Shown in pieces: positions 8,676 through 16,730 of a stretch of DNA of 64,000 bases (position 1 is the first letter of the stretch; each line of letters opens with the position of its first letter). Made by a program: the position numbers and the translations under genes. The DNA is taken from positions 1 to 64,000 of the forward strand of contig DACG01000027.1 of assembly GCA_002494725.1 (NCBI GenBank), written 5' to 3'. Source of the DNA: Geoglobus sp. UBA235. GTDB lineage: Archaea > Halobacteriota > Archaeoglobi > Archaeoglobales > Archaeoglobaceae. The notes under the pieces are model-generated. The model was not told the origin of the DNA. It saw nothing but the letters and a program-made list of their open reading frames with translations, and ran no database searches.

Positions 8676-9565
8676 ATCTGGATCTGGCTTCAATTGCACT
8701 CTCTGATCTGATCGAGGTTTTGATTGACGGCATTCTTTTCGGTCTTCAGCTCTCACTTCTGGCTGTTGGTCTTGTTCTGATTTTTGGACTTGGAGGTATA
8801 CTCAACCTTGCACACGGAGAGTTTGTGATAGTGACGGGCGTGATTTCTGCAGTTCTGATATCGTCAGGATGGAATCCTGCTGTGGCAATTCTTGCCGGAA
8901 TTCTGTTCTCGGGCATTCTCGCCTTAGCACTTGACAGAAGTGTGCTGAGACCGGTTTACAGGCTTGAGGGTGAGATGGAGGTGCTTGTTGGCCTTTTTGT
9001 TACCCTAGGGCTTGCATTTACGCTTGAGGGGATAACGTCATACCTGTTTCCCGGGCTTTACTTTTCTGTGAGAGTGCCGGTTGAGACTGTGAGCATTTTC
9101 GGGCTCAGCTTCAGAGCCTCAGCTCTTGTTTCAGGAATGATTTCATTCCTGTCCCTCATGCTTCTCCTTCTGTTCCTCGGAAAAACAATGACGGGGAAGG
9201 CAATAAGAGCTGCTCTGCAGAATCAGACTGGATCAAAGGTTTGCGGGATAGATGTTGACAGAATGAGAAGCCTTGTCTTTTTCCTGGGAGGGTTGATGGC
9301 AGGGCTTGCAGCTCTTGCAAAGGGGATTGCCTCATCTGTTGAGCCAGGATCTGGGCTTGAATTAACCTCTTACGCCCTCATAGTTGGAGTTGTTGGAGGG
9401 GTCAGAAGTGTTTACGGGGCAATGGTTGCAGGGATTCTGCTTGGTATCGTGAATGCTCTTGCAGGATATTTGCTTGGCACATACCTGACACTTGTTATTC
9501 TCCTGGCAATAGTTGTGGCAGTGATCCTCTACAAGCCAAGTGGACTCTTTGCAGGGGGTGTTTGA
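8672..9565 (+). CDS. livH: LivH-type ABC permease
   Basis: 297 residues with about eight hydrophobic helices. The early GLQLSLLAVGLVLIFGLGGILNLAHGEF is the hallmark of LivH-family permeases, and the GKAIRAALQNQTGSKVCGIDV segment is the cytoplasmic loop that contacts the ATPases. Its ATG overlaps the LivF stop (ATGA). Together with LivM it forms the transmembrane path. Confidence 0.9.
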   Translation: MNLDLASIALSDLIEVLIDGILFGLQLSLLAVGLVLIFGLGGILNLAHGEFVIVTGVISAVLISSGWNPAVAILAGILFSGILALALDRSVLRPVYRLEGEMEVLVGLFVTLGLAFTLEGITSYLFPGLYFSVRVPVETVSIFGLSFRASALVSGMISFLSLMLLLLFLGKTMTGKAIRAALQNQTGSKVCGIDVDRMRSLVFFLGGLMAGLAALAKGIASSVEPGSGLELTSYALIVGVVGGVRSVYGAMVAGILLGIVNALAGYLLGTYLTLVILLAIVVAVILYKPSGLFAGGV

Positions 9566-10537
9566 ATGAAAATCAGCCTTGAAATCCCGAAACCGGCAGT
9601 TATTTTTTTCCTGATCTTTGCGCTGCTTCCATTCCTCTTCAGCAATCCATACCAGCTCAGAATCATGACCATAGTCGCAATATTTTCATCATTCGTCTAC
9701 GCAGCAAACATAATAATCGGAGAGAGCAGACAGCTCTTTCTCTGCATGAGTGCTCTTGCAGGAATATCAGCCTACACATCAGCAATTCTCGCCAGTTCCT
9801 ACCACCTCAACCCCTGGATAACAATCCCTGCAGGGGTTTTGTTTTCAGTTGCTGTTGGTGCCATGCTCAGCTATGTTTCAATCGTCAGAGGTCTTGGAGA
9901 GGTTTTTGTTGCCATTGTTACACTGACATTCACGCTCATATTCGAAAACGTTGTCCTCGGGCTGAGATGGCTGACGATGGGCGAGACCGGGCTTGTAACT
10001 CCAGTTCTCTGGTGGCCACTCCAGGAAATCCTTGGAAGAAGGGTGGCGAGTTACTACACAATACTCCTGTTTGCCTTCTTTGTGTCAGTATTCTATGCGA
10101 ATTTTATCAGATCAAGGCTTGGAATTGCCCTGAGGGCCATCAGAAGTGACAGAATTTCTGCCGAAGTTGTTGGAATTGATGTGACCAGGTACAACGTCAT
10201 CGCAGCCTCAATCGGTTCAGCAATTCTGGCAGTAACGGGAAGCTTTTACGGTTATTTTAACGGCATGGTGTCTCCGGGAATCTTTTCCCCATCAATGGAT
10301 ATCATTATAATTCTAATGCTTCTCCTTGGCGGGCTCAGAACTCTTTACGGCCCATTGATAGGTGCCACAACCATAGTGCTTGTGCTCGAGTCCACAAGGG
10401 GCTTTGGACAGCTCACACTCACATTTCTCGGAATAATGCTGGTCGTCCTGATTCTGACCTTCAGAGAAGGGATATCATCTATTGCAGAGAAGGCATTTGC
10501 CAGAATATCTGGTTCTGAAAGAGAGCCTGAGGCATGA
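9566..10537 (+). CDS. livM: LivM-type ABC permease
   Basis: 323 residues, eight to ten hydrophobic segments. The coupling-loop segment RSRLGIALRAIRSDRISAEVVGIDVTRYNV is typical of LivM. The gene begins immediately after the LivH stop. No solute-binding protein gene follows: the next gene is on the opposite strand. The importer must therefore use a binding protein encoded elsewhere. Confidence 0.9.
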   Translation: MKISLEIPKPAVIFFLIFALLPFLFSNPYQLRIMTIVAIFSSFVYAANIIIGESRQLFLCMSALAGISAYTSAILASSYHLNPWITIPAGVLFSVAVGAMLSYVSIVRGLGEVFVAIVTLTFTLIFENVVLGLRWLTMGETGLVTPVLWWPLQEILGRRVASYYTILLFAFFVSVFYANFIRSRLGIALRAIRSDRISAEVVGIDVTRYNVIAASIGSAILAVTGSFYGYFNGMVSPGIFSPSMDIIIILMLLLGGLRTLYGPLIGATTIVLVLESTRGFGQLTLTFLGIMLVVLILTFREGISSIAEKAFARISGSEREPEA

Positions 10538-10539
10538 TA

Positions 10540-10935
10540 TCAGTATTCTGTAAGCTCAAACATAACTCCTTTTGTATCTTTTGGGTGAATGAATGTGTAT
10601 TTTCTTCCATGTATCACCGATGGTGGCTTCCTCAGGATTCTGAATCCCCTGGACTCAAGCTCCGCTGCATACATATCAAGATTTTCAATGAAAAGTGAGA
10701 TGTAGCTCACACCTTCTCCCCTCTTTTTAATGAACTTCGCAGCCGGAGAATCTTCTGAAAGAGGCTGTATGAGCTCGATTACACATTTTCCGGAGGATAT
10801 AATCGCTGTTTTAACATTTTCTTCTGGATTCACATATATCCTGTCAACCCTGAAGCCCAGTTTTTCCACATACACCTCAAGTGCAGAGTCCAGATCCCTT
10901 ACAGCAATACCGACTCTGTCAACTGATCTTATCAT
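10540..10935 (-). CDS. VOC-fold protein, methylmalonyl-CoA-epimerase-like, metal ligands altered
   Basis: 131 residues in the two-beta-alpha-beta-beta-beta VOC pattern, closest by eye to methylmalonyl-CoA epimerase: IELIQPL, then a KRGEGV segment, and a HPKDTKGVMFELTEY end with the ligand Glu kept. The usual first ligand (His in IDHVGIA) is Arg here (VDRVGIA), and the GVHHIA histidine pair is replaced by VSYIS. Epimerase activity is therefore doubtful; an acyl-CoA-binding or other VOC role is possible. Convergent with LivM with a 2-nt gap, and upstream-adjacent (same strand) to the phenylphosphate-synthase-like genes. Confidence 0.75.
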   Translation of the reverse strand: MIRSVDRVGIAVRDLDSALEVYVEKLGFRVDRIYVNPEENVKTAIISSGKCVIELIQPLSEDSPAAKFIKKRGEGVSYISLFIENLDMYAAELESRGFRILRKPPSVIHGRKYTFIHPKDTKGVMFELTEY

Positions 10936-10971
10936 AAAAAGGGGTTTTAACCGGAAAATATTTGAAGCTTT

Positions 10972-12051
10972 TCAGGTTTTTCTGAGCTTTATTGTTGTGG
11001 TGGCTCTGCTCATTATCAGATCAAAGCCGCTTTTTGCCTTGATAACAGGCTCTTTTTTCTTTCTGCTCCATACGGTCTCAGGCCTGCACTGAAGAATGAA
11101 TATGCTTTCTGGAAATTCAAAATCCCTGTCAACTGCCCACTCAATGTCCATTGGAGTGTCGTAGTGCTTTTCTATCAGCTTACCAAACTCAGAAAGTTTC
11201 TTTATCTCTTCATCGGTGAGAGATGGCTTCTGCTGCATCTCTTCAGGAACATTTTCGTAAACCACTCCTCCCTCATCTCTGAACACGCACCACCTGGTTT
11301 TTGGAGAAACTGTTCTTTCAACTATCTCTCCGGTGACTTTATCAACAGCAAACCTGTCTGGAGTTACCTCTCCGGAAACGATTGCCTCACCAAGCCCCCA
11401 GCTTGATTCTATTACTATCTGACTTGGATCACCATTTGTCGGATTTAGAGTAAACATCACTCCACTGCTTCTTGAATTCACCATCTTCTGCACAATAACA
11501 GCGATAGAGACTTCATAGTGATCAAAGCCCTTCATTGCCCTGTAAGCTATCGCTCTCGGCGTGTAGAGACTGCTCCAGCATTTAACAACATGCCTTATCA
11601 CCTCATCCCTTCCCTTAATCCACAGGTAGGTATCCTGCTGTCCTGCAAAACTCGCATCCGGCACATCCTCTGCTGTTGCAGAACTCCTGACAGCAACAGG
11701 TATGTTCTCGTAACCCACCTGGCTGCACAGCTTTTCATAAGCCTGAGTTATTTCGTTTTCAATGTGCTCTGGTACAGGAGTGGATTCAACAATATCCCTG
11801 ACAAGAATGCTGACCTTCTCGAGCTCTTCTGTATCCTTTGGATCAACCTTGGAAATTATTCTGGCTATATGAGCTTTTTTTCCCCTTCTCTTTGCGCTTT
11901 CAAGAAACTCCTCAAATGCATCAATGGTTATTGCAAAGCCGGGTGGAACGGGAAATCCTGCATTCACCATCTCTCCAAGATTGGCAGCCTTCCCTCCAAC
12001 CTTTAAAATGTCATTTCTGCCAATCTCATTGAACCAGCATATATACTTCAA
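10972..12051 (-). CDS. ppsB-like: Phenylphosphate synthase beta-like subunit (PEP-synthase N-terminal ATP-binding domain)
   Basis: 359 residues corresponding only to the N-terminal ATP-grasp part of PEP synthase: LKVGGKAANLGEM near the start, VAVRSSATAEDVPDASFAGQQDTYL (~115-140), SSGVMFTLNP (~215) and DIEWAVDR...FILQCRPETV at the end. In Thauera the phenylphosphate synthase is likewise split, with a ~40-kDa subunit of this type and a ~70-kDa subunit bearing the phospho-histidine. The neighbouring gene supplies that second half. TTG 12051 is chosen because GGAGGTGG precedes it at a good distance. A conserved motif lies 55 nt upstream. Confidence 0.78.
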   Translation of the reverse strand: MKYICWFNEIGRNDILKVGGKAANLGEMVNAGFPVPPGFAITIDAFEEFLESAKRRGKKAHIARIISKVDPKDTEELEKVSILVRDIVESTPVPEHIENEITQAYEKLCSQVGYENIPVAVRSSATAEDVPDASFAGQQDTYLWIKGRDEVIRHVVKCWSSLYTPRAIAYRAMKGFDHYEVSIAVIVQKMVNSRSSGVMFTLNPTNGDPSQIVIESSWGLGEAIVSGEVTPDRFAVDKVTGEIVERTVSPKTRWCVFRDEGGVVYENVPEEMQQKPSLTDEEIKKLSEFGKLIEKHYDTPMDIEWAVDRDFEFPESIFILQCRPETVWSRKKKEPVIKAKSGFDLIMSRATTTIKLRKT

Positions 12052-12105
12052 ACTTCCACCTCCACAACAACATTTTAATAATTCTTAATCGTGATATATA
12101 TTGGC

Positions 12106-12130
12106 TTGTCAAGAAGTAGCATTGAAATGA
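12106..12130 (+). promoter_or_regulatory. Bipartite motif TTGTCAAG-N7-ATTGAAATGA, copy 1
   Basis: Lies 55-79 nt upstream of the ppsB-like start, next to its minus-strand TATA (about 12090-12102). An identical pair of half-sites with the same 7-nt spacer occurs at 14074-14098, and a looser form at 15041-15068. Candidate operator for the nearby TrmB-family regulator (inference). Confidence 0.65.
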
Positions 12131-12163
12131 TAAAAAATTAAAGTCGGGAGATTTAAAAGCAGT

Positions 12164-14014
12164 TTACTCTCCAGCCCTTTTTACAATTGTAACTGTACCG
12201 CTATCTCCATCCACCCTTATTATGTCACCCGTTTTGATTACCTGGGTTGCCACCCCCGTTCCCGTAACTGATGGCAGTCCATACTCTCTGCAGACAATTG
12301 CAGCGTGGCTTGTCAGGCCTCCAATGTCTGTAACAGCAGCCTTGATCTTCGTGAAAACGGGTGCCCAGCTTGGATTTGTGTTGGGGCAGACAAGAATTTC
12401 ACCTTCCTGAACCTCTGTGATCTCGTCAAGGAACCTTATCACCCTTGCCTTTCCCTCAATAACTCCTGAAGATGCTGCAAAACCCTTTATCTCCGTAACC
12501 TCTTCGGGCCTGTAAGTTACTCCCTTTATCCACTCGCTGACCTTGTCCTGGGTGATTCCCCACAGCATAACTGTAAATGGCTCTGCAACCTCTTCTGGAA
12601 CTGTACCAAGTGCAGGAGGAGGAGTCCAGTTTCTCGCAGCTTCAAGAATCTTCTTTCTCTTCTCAGCAATACCCTTCCAGTATTCAGCTCTTGGCGGGAC
12701 ATTCTCTCCAAGAGCCCAGGCTGTCACAAGATCTTCGATTATCATTGGAATCTCGAATCTGTTGAAGAGAAATACGTCATCCACTTCTTTCAGCATACCG
12801 TATCTCACAAACAGCCTTCCAAATTCCCTCATCTTCTCAAACACTATGGTGTGGAACCAGTGCTCAACCCAGAAGAGATGGTTTTCAGCATAGCTGTATA
12901 TCCTTCTAACATAGTCATAGGCCTGATCAAATGCGTTTCTGTCATCCTCATTTTTTATCAGATTTCTGTATTCCTTGACAAGCTCCTCTCTCTTTTTGTG
13001 AATCTCATCAATATCTCTCTCAACACTCCCGCCAGCCTCAATCGTCTCAATGTAGCTCTTAAGATACTCGAAAGGAACGCTCAATGTGTTAACCCAGCTT
13101 CCCTCATAGTGGAACCATCCGCTCCCGCATGACACGTAGAACCATGGATCCTTTGCCTCCTCAAAATCTCTGAGCCACTCCCTTCCCTCGGGAAACGTGC
13201 TTAGTTCCTCTATCTTCTCTTCCGGAGACCTGTCAGATTTCAGTATGCTCGTGACCTTGTCTCCAAGAGATACCGCAAGTCTTGCAAGCTTTGCAAGTTC
13301 CTCCTGTGGCCGAAACATCACAACATCTGCTCCGGCAACCATCTTTCCGATTGTAGATTCGCTGATTGCTGGGAAAAGTTTTCTCACAACATCTGCAAAT
13401 GACAGATATGCCAAGTAGCTGAGGTTCAGATACTGGAAGTGATACTGCCAGGCCTTGTATATCGAATCAATGAGTTTGCTGTATGCCTCCATGAGATCGT
13501 AGGATGTGAAGTATCCTCTCGGTTCAGGAAAAACCCTGTCATCTGGCTCAAAAGTCGGCAAATCCGGGATTTCAATGTTTTTAACCCCTTCTCCAAGCTC
13601 TCTGAATTTTTTCTCCCACTTTTCATAGAGATTTTCCTTCTCATAATTTTCAAATACATAAAACGCCCTTTTCTGGAAGAGCTCCGCCTTCTTCTGAATG
13701 GTCTCTTCACTTGGCGGTTCTACCGCACATATGTAGAAATAGCACCCGACAATTCTCTGCGCCACTCCCTGAGCTGGAGGGATGCAGAATACCCTTGTGT
13801 TGAGCTGGGCCAGTGCAATCTGCCATGCTTCATGGAAAATCAGATCCCAAGGATACATCGGATCCGGGGCGTGTATTTTGTCAAGATACCAGAACTGCCT
13901 TCTCTCCCATTCTGCTCTCTCCTCACTGAATATGTAGTGTGGAGGATACATTTCCTCCCAGCCTTCCATTTCATCGGGCGTTTCAACCTCTAAGGGGTCG
14001 GGAAAGCCACTCAT
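12164..14014 (-). CDS. ppsA-like: Phenylphosphate synthase alpha-like subunit (phospho-histidine and mobile domain)
   Basis: 616 residues. The C-terminal ~90 residues are the PEP-utilising mobile domain: KGFAASSGVIEGKARVI, then ILVCPNTNPSW and GGLTSHAAIVCREYGLPSVTGTG, whose His carries the phosphate. The N-terminal ~500 residues are acidic, aromatic-rich and helical, as in the alpha subunit of Thauera phenylphosphate synthase. With the ATP-binding partner downstream it should phosphorylate phenol (ATP to AMP + Pi) for carboxylation. A third, CBS-domain subunit known from Thauera is not seen. ATG 14014 follows GAGGTGAT. It has its own promoter: TATA about 14040-14053 with the bipartite motif 60 nt upstream of the start. 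Confidence 0.78.
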   Translation of the reverse strand: MSGFPDPLEVETPDEMEGWEEMYPPHYIFSEERAEWERRQFWYLDKIHAPDPMYPWDLIFHEAWQIALAQLNTRVFCIPPAQGVAQRIVGCYFYICAVEPPSEETIQKKAELFQKRAFYVFENYEKENLYEKWEKKFRELGEGVKNIEIPDLPTFEPDDRVFPEPRGYFTSYDLMEAYSKLIDSIYKAWQYHFQYLNLSYLAYLSFADVVRKLFPAISESTIGKMVAGADVVMFRPQEELAKLARLAVSLGDKVTSILKSDRSPEEKIEELSTFPEGREWLRDFEEAKDPWFYVSCGSGWFHYEGSWVNTLSVPFEYLKSYIETIEAGGSVERDIDEIHKKREELVKEYRNLIKNEDDRNAFDQAYDYVRRIYSYAENHLFWVEHWFHTIVFEKMREFGRLFVRYGMLKEVDDVFLFNRFEIPMIIEDLVTAWALGENVPPRAEYWKGIAEKRKKILEAARNWTPPPALGTVPEEVAEPFTVMLWGITQDKVSEWIKGVTYRPEEVTEIKGFAASSGVIEGKARVIRFLDEITEVQEGEILVCPNTNPSWAPVFTKIKAAVTDIGGLTSHAAIVCREYGLPSVTGTGVATQVIKTGDIIRVDGDSGTVTIVKRAGE

Positions 14015-14073
14015 CTCATCACCTCACCACTTTAAAATTCCCAATTATAAATTGTTAAGGACTACAAAACAGT

Positions 14074-14098
14074 TTGTCAAGTCTTTTGATTGAAATGA
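14074..14098 (+). promoter_or_regulatory. Bipartite motif TTGTCAAG-N7-ATTGAAATGA, copy 2
   Basis: Exact repeat of both half-sites and of the 7-nt spacing at 12106-12130, with unrelated spacer sequence. It sits 60-84 nt upstream of the ppsA-like start and about 20 bp upstream of its TATA box, the position expected of an archaeal activator site. Confidence 0.65.
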
Positions 14099-14174
14099 CA
14101 CATCCAGCAACTCCGATTTCCACATCACGCTTAAAACTTCAAGTTATCGTTAAGATTAAGCATTATCCGTGTTT

Positions 14175-14978
14175 TTACTGAAAATTGAAGTGGGCGAGGA
14201 TCATCCTTCTCAGAGCGGCAGATATGTCCCTGTTGTTCAGCACAACCCCCTCATCATACCACCTTCTCTCCTTCAGGCTCCCCTCAGAGGGCATTATTAT
14301 TGTCTCCTCTCCATCTCTGACATATATCCTTGCAGAGAGTTCAAAGTTCTGGATTGAGGCTATTTTCGAGAGAAAGTCGAGAATGTCACCGGGAATCTCA
14401 CTCAAATCTGTGATCAGGTAGACCTTTACACCCCTTTCCACGGCTTCAAGGATTTCTGACTTGTACTCGTAAACTATCCTCATCGCCTCATTTTTTGTCG
14501 CTGCAATTGTAAGATCTTCCTTGGTTCTGTTAATTATGTCCTTAACCGCTCCAACAAGTGCTCTTCTTCCGGTCACCTCATAGGAGATGTGATTGGAGAC
14601 ACCTCTACCATATCCGGCCGATCTGACAATATGAATGAACTCCTCCCTGAGCCTTAGAAGATCATAGAGCCTTTTCTCCATGTCTCTCACAAGAATGGAG
14701 GTTGCAACTTCAGGAGAGACTGCAAAGAATTTCCTTGGTCTCTGGGTGGAAACATAAACCAGTCCCTTTTCACTGAGATTTTCCAGAATGTCGTAAACTC
14801 TCTGCCTTGTAAGCCTGGTTTCTTTTGAAAGGTCACTCACAGATATGCCGGGTTTTTTGAGCAGTATCAGGTAAACAACAGCTTCAGTGTCACTCATTCC
14901 GAGCATTTTTAGAATTTCGGTAAGCCTCGAGGAGTTGTGCCTTGTACTCTCCACACCATTTATTAAAGTAAAACACAT
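14175..14978 (-). CDS. TrmB-family transcriptional regulator
   Basis: 267 residues. Winged HTH at ~20-85 (LGMSDTEAVVYLILLKKPGISVSDLSKETRLTRQ split across helices, then LSEKGLVYV), a coiled linker, and a C-terminal phospholipase-D-like effector fold typical of TrmB proteins. It sits between the ppsA-like gene and the divergent ubiD operon, so it is the obvious local regulator of aromatic carboxylation. The start is uncertain: ATG 14978 is taken, but GTG 14954 is also possible. Confidence 0.82.
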   Translation of the reverse strand: MCFTLINGVESTRHNSSRLTEILKMLGMSDTEAVVYLILLKKPGISVSDLSKETRLTRQRVYDILENLSEKGLVYVSTQRPRKFFAVSPEVATSILVRDMEKRLYDLLRLREEFIHIVRSAGYGRGVSNHISYEVTGRRALVGAVKDIINRTKEDLTIAATKNEAMRIVYEYKSEILEAVERGVKVYLITDLSEIPGDILDFLSKIASIQNFELSARIYVRDGEETIIMPSEGSLKERRWYDEGVVLNNRDISAALRRMILAHFNFQ

Positions 14979-15040
14979 TACTTAAATCTTACTCAGAACT
15001 GTTTTTTATTCAACTAAGTCTCCCGGAAAACTTTTTTGAT

Positions 15041-15068
15041 TTTCAATTTTAAAGCTGAAATCTTGACA
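15041..15068 (-). promoter_or_regulatory. Degenerate third copy of the bipartite motif upstream of ubiD
   Basis: On the minus strand it reads TGTCAAG-N14-ATTGAAA. The half-sites match copies 1 and 2 but the spacer is 14 nt rather than 7. Its TGTCAAG half ends 63 nt before the ubiD start, compared with 55 and 60 nt for the other two genes, and its orientation relative to transcription is the same. Confidence 0.45.
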
Positions 15069-15130
15069 TAGTTTTATGAGTGATTGCTTCGATTCAAAAT
15101 ATCAGAGAAGTTGTGAGAGGTGGATGAAAA

Positions 15131-16705
15131 ATGGAAGAGTGTGGGGTTTGTGGATTCAGGTGGGAAGGAGAGGAGGAGGGAGAACCAATAGAAACATGTC
15201 CGAAATGCGGAGCCCCTATTGGAGATCCAACCAAACACGCACATATGGATTTTAAGGCACCTACTGATTTGAGAGAATTCATTGAAATATGCGAACAGGC
15301 AGGTGAACTGAAAAGGATAAAAGCTGAAGTAGACTGGAATCTTGAGCTATCTCACATTGCAAAAATCAATGAAGAGAAAAGAGGACCGGTGCTCCTCTTT
15401 GAGAATGTTAAAGGCTACTCAACCCCAGTGCTGACCAGCGCTTTTACAAAACCATCAAAAGTTGCACTATCCCTCGGTATGAATCCCTCATATGGAATTG
15501 TTGACATAGCAAGAGAGTGGACAGAAAGAGTGACAAGTGGATTGATAAGACCAAAAATTGTTTCAGATGGTCCGATTCTGGATAATAAAATGGAAGGAGA
15601 TCAGGTAAAACTAACTGCATTTCCGGTGCCTTTTTGGACACCTCTTGATGGAGGGAGGTATTTTGGTACAACAGCATATCTTGTAACAAAAGACCCTGAA
15701 ACTGAATTTGTGAACTGTGGAGTCTATAGAATGCAAATTCTTGATGATCAGAGTCTTGGACTACAACTCCTGAAAGGGAAAGATGCTGAAATTATGCTGA
15801 ATAAATACAGGGAAATTGGAAAACCCATGCCAGCAGCCGTAGTTGTTGGCGGTCCACCACTTGGATTTCTTGTCGGAAGCACCCTTGTACCATATGGAAC
15901 AAACGAATATGATGTGATGGGCGCATTACTCCAGCAACCTGTTGAGCTTATAGAAAGCGATCTAACAGGGCTCCCAATTCCGGCTAAAGCTGAAATAGTA
16001 GCAGAGGGATATATCGACCCGAACCCAGAAAACTTCAGACCGGAGGGACCATTTGGAGAATATACCGGATACTATTCAGGAAAAGCTCAGGAGACGTTCC
16101 CAAAACCGTGGTTGAAGGTTGAAAGAATTTTATACAGAAATGACCCGATATTCTGGGGAACCACTGTCGGAAGACCTGTAACTGACACTCATATGGTTCA
16201 GTCAATAAATAGAACTGCTGAATTATGGACTCAGCTGAAAAACATGGGTGTTCCAGGAATACAATCTGTGTACATCCCTCCTGAGAGTACAGGTAGATTC
16301 TGGGCTATCATCTCAATTAAACAGCTTTATCCGGGACATGGAAGGCATGCAGGCTTAGCAGCTTTTGCAACAGTTCTTGGAAACTATGGGATGAAAGGTG
16401 TTATTGTGGTTGACGAGGACATCAGAGCAGACGATCTTGATAGAGTGTGGTGGGCACTTTCAACCAGATATAATCCAGTCGAAGATACTGAGATAATCAA
16501 GAAAGGTAGGTCAACTCCACTCGACCCCTCTCTCCCAATCCATACAGACTACTACGATCGCAGAATGTTGGTGTCAAGGATCCTTATGGATGCAACAACA
16601 CCTTATGAGTGGGAAAAGAAACCAACGGTAATTGAGCTCGATAAAGATGTTGTGGAAAAAATAAGGCAGAGATGGAAAGAATTTGATCTGCCATTCTCAT
16701 TTTAA
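15131..16705 (+). CDS. ubiD-like: Rubredoxin-like domain fused to UbiD-family (de)carboxylase
   Basis: 524 residues. Residues ~4-28 carry CxxCG and CPKCGAP, the metal knuckles of a rubrerythrin-type rubredoxin domain. The remainder is a full UbiD: PEGPFGEYTGYYSG (~300) contains the catalytic Glu pair, and GHGRHAGLAAFATV (~408) lies in the C-terminal domain. UbiD enzymes use prenylated FMN, made by UbiX, encoded three genes downstream. By context this is the phenylphosphate (or phenol) carboxylase giving 4-hydroxybenzoate. Thauera uses two UbiD-like subunits; only one is here. ATG 15131 has AGGTGG 7 nt upstream. Confidence 0.85.
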   Translation: MEECGVCGFRWEGEEEGEPIETCPKCGAPIGDPTKHAHMDFKAPTDLREFIEICEQAGELKRIKAEVDWNLELSHIAKINEEKRGPVLLFENVKGYSTPVLTSAFTKPSKVALSLGMNPSYGIVDIAREWTERVTSGLIRPKIVSDGPILDNKMEGDQVKLTAFPVPFWTPLDGGRYFGTTAYLVTKDPETEFVNCGVYRMQILDDQSLGLQLLKGKDAEIMLNKYREIGKPMPAAVVVGGPPLGFLVGSTLVPYGTNEYDVMGALLQQPVELIESDLTGLPIPAKAEIVAEGYIDPNPENFRPEGPFGEYTGYYSGKAQETFPKPWLKVERILYRNDPIFWGTTVGRPVTDTHMVQSINRTAELWTQLKNMGVPGIQSVYIPPESTGRFWAIISIKQLYPGHGRHAGLAAFATVLGNYGMKGVIVVDEDIRADDLDRVWWALSTRYNPVEDTEIIKKGRSTPLDPSLPIHTDYYDRRMLVSRILMDATTPYEWEKKPTVIELDKDVVEKIRQRWKEFDLPFSF

Positions 16706-16730
16706 ATTTTTATCGTAGAGAGGGGTCATT

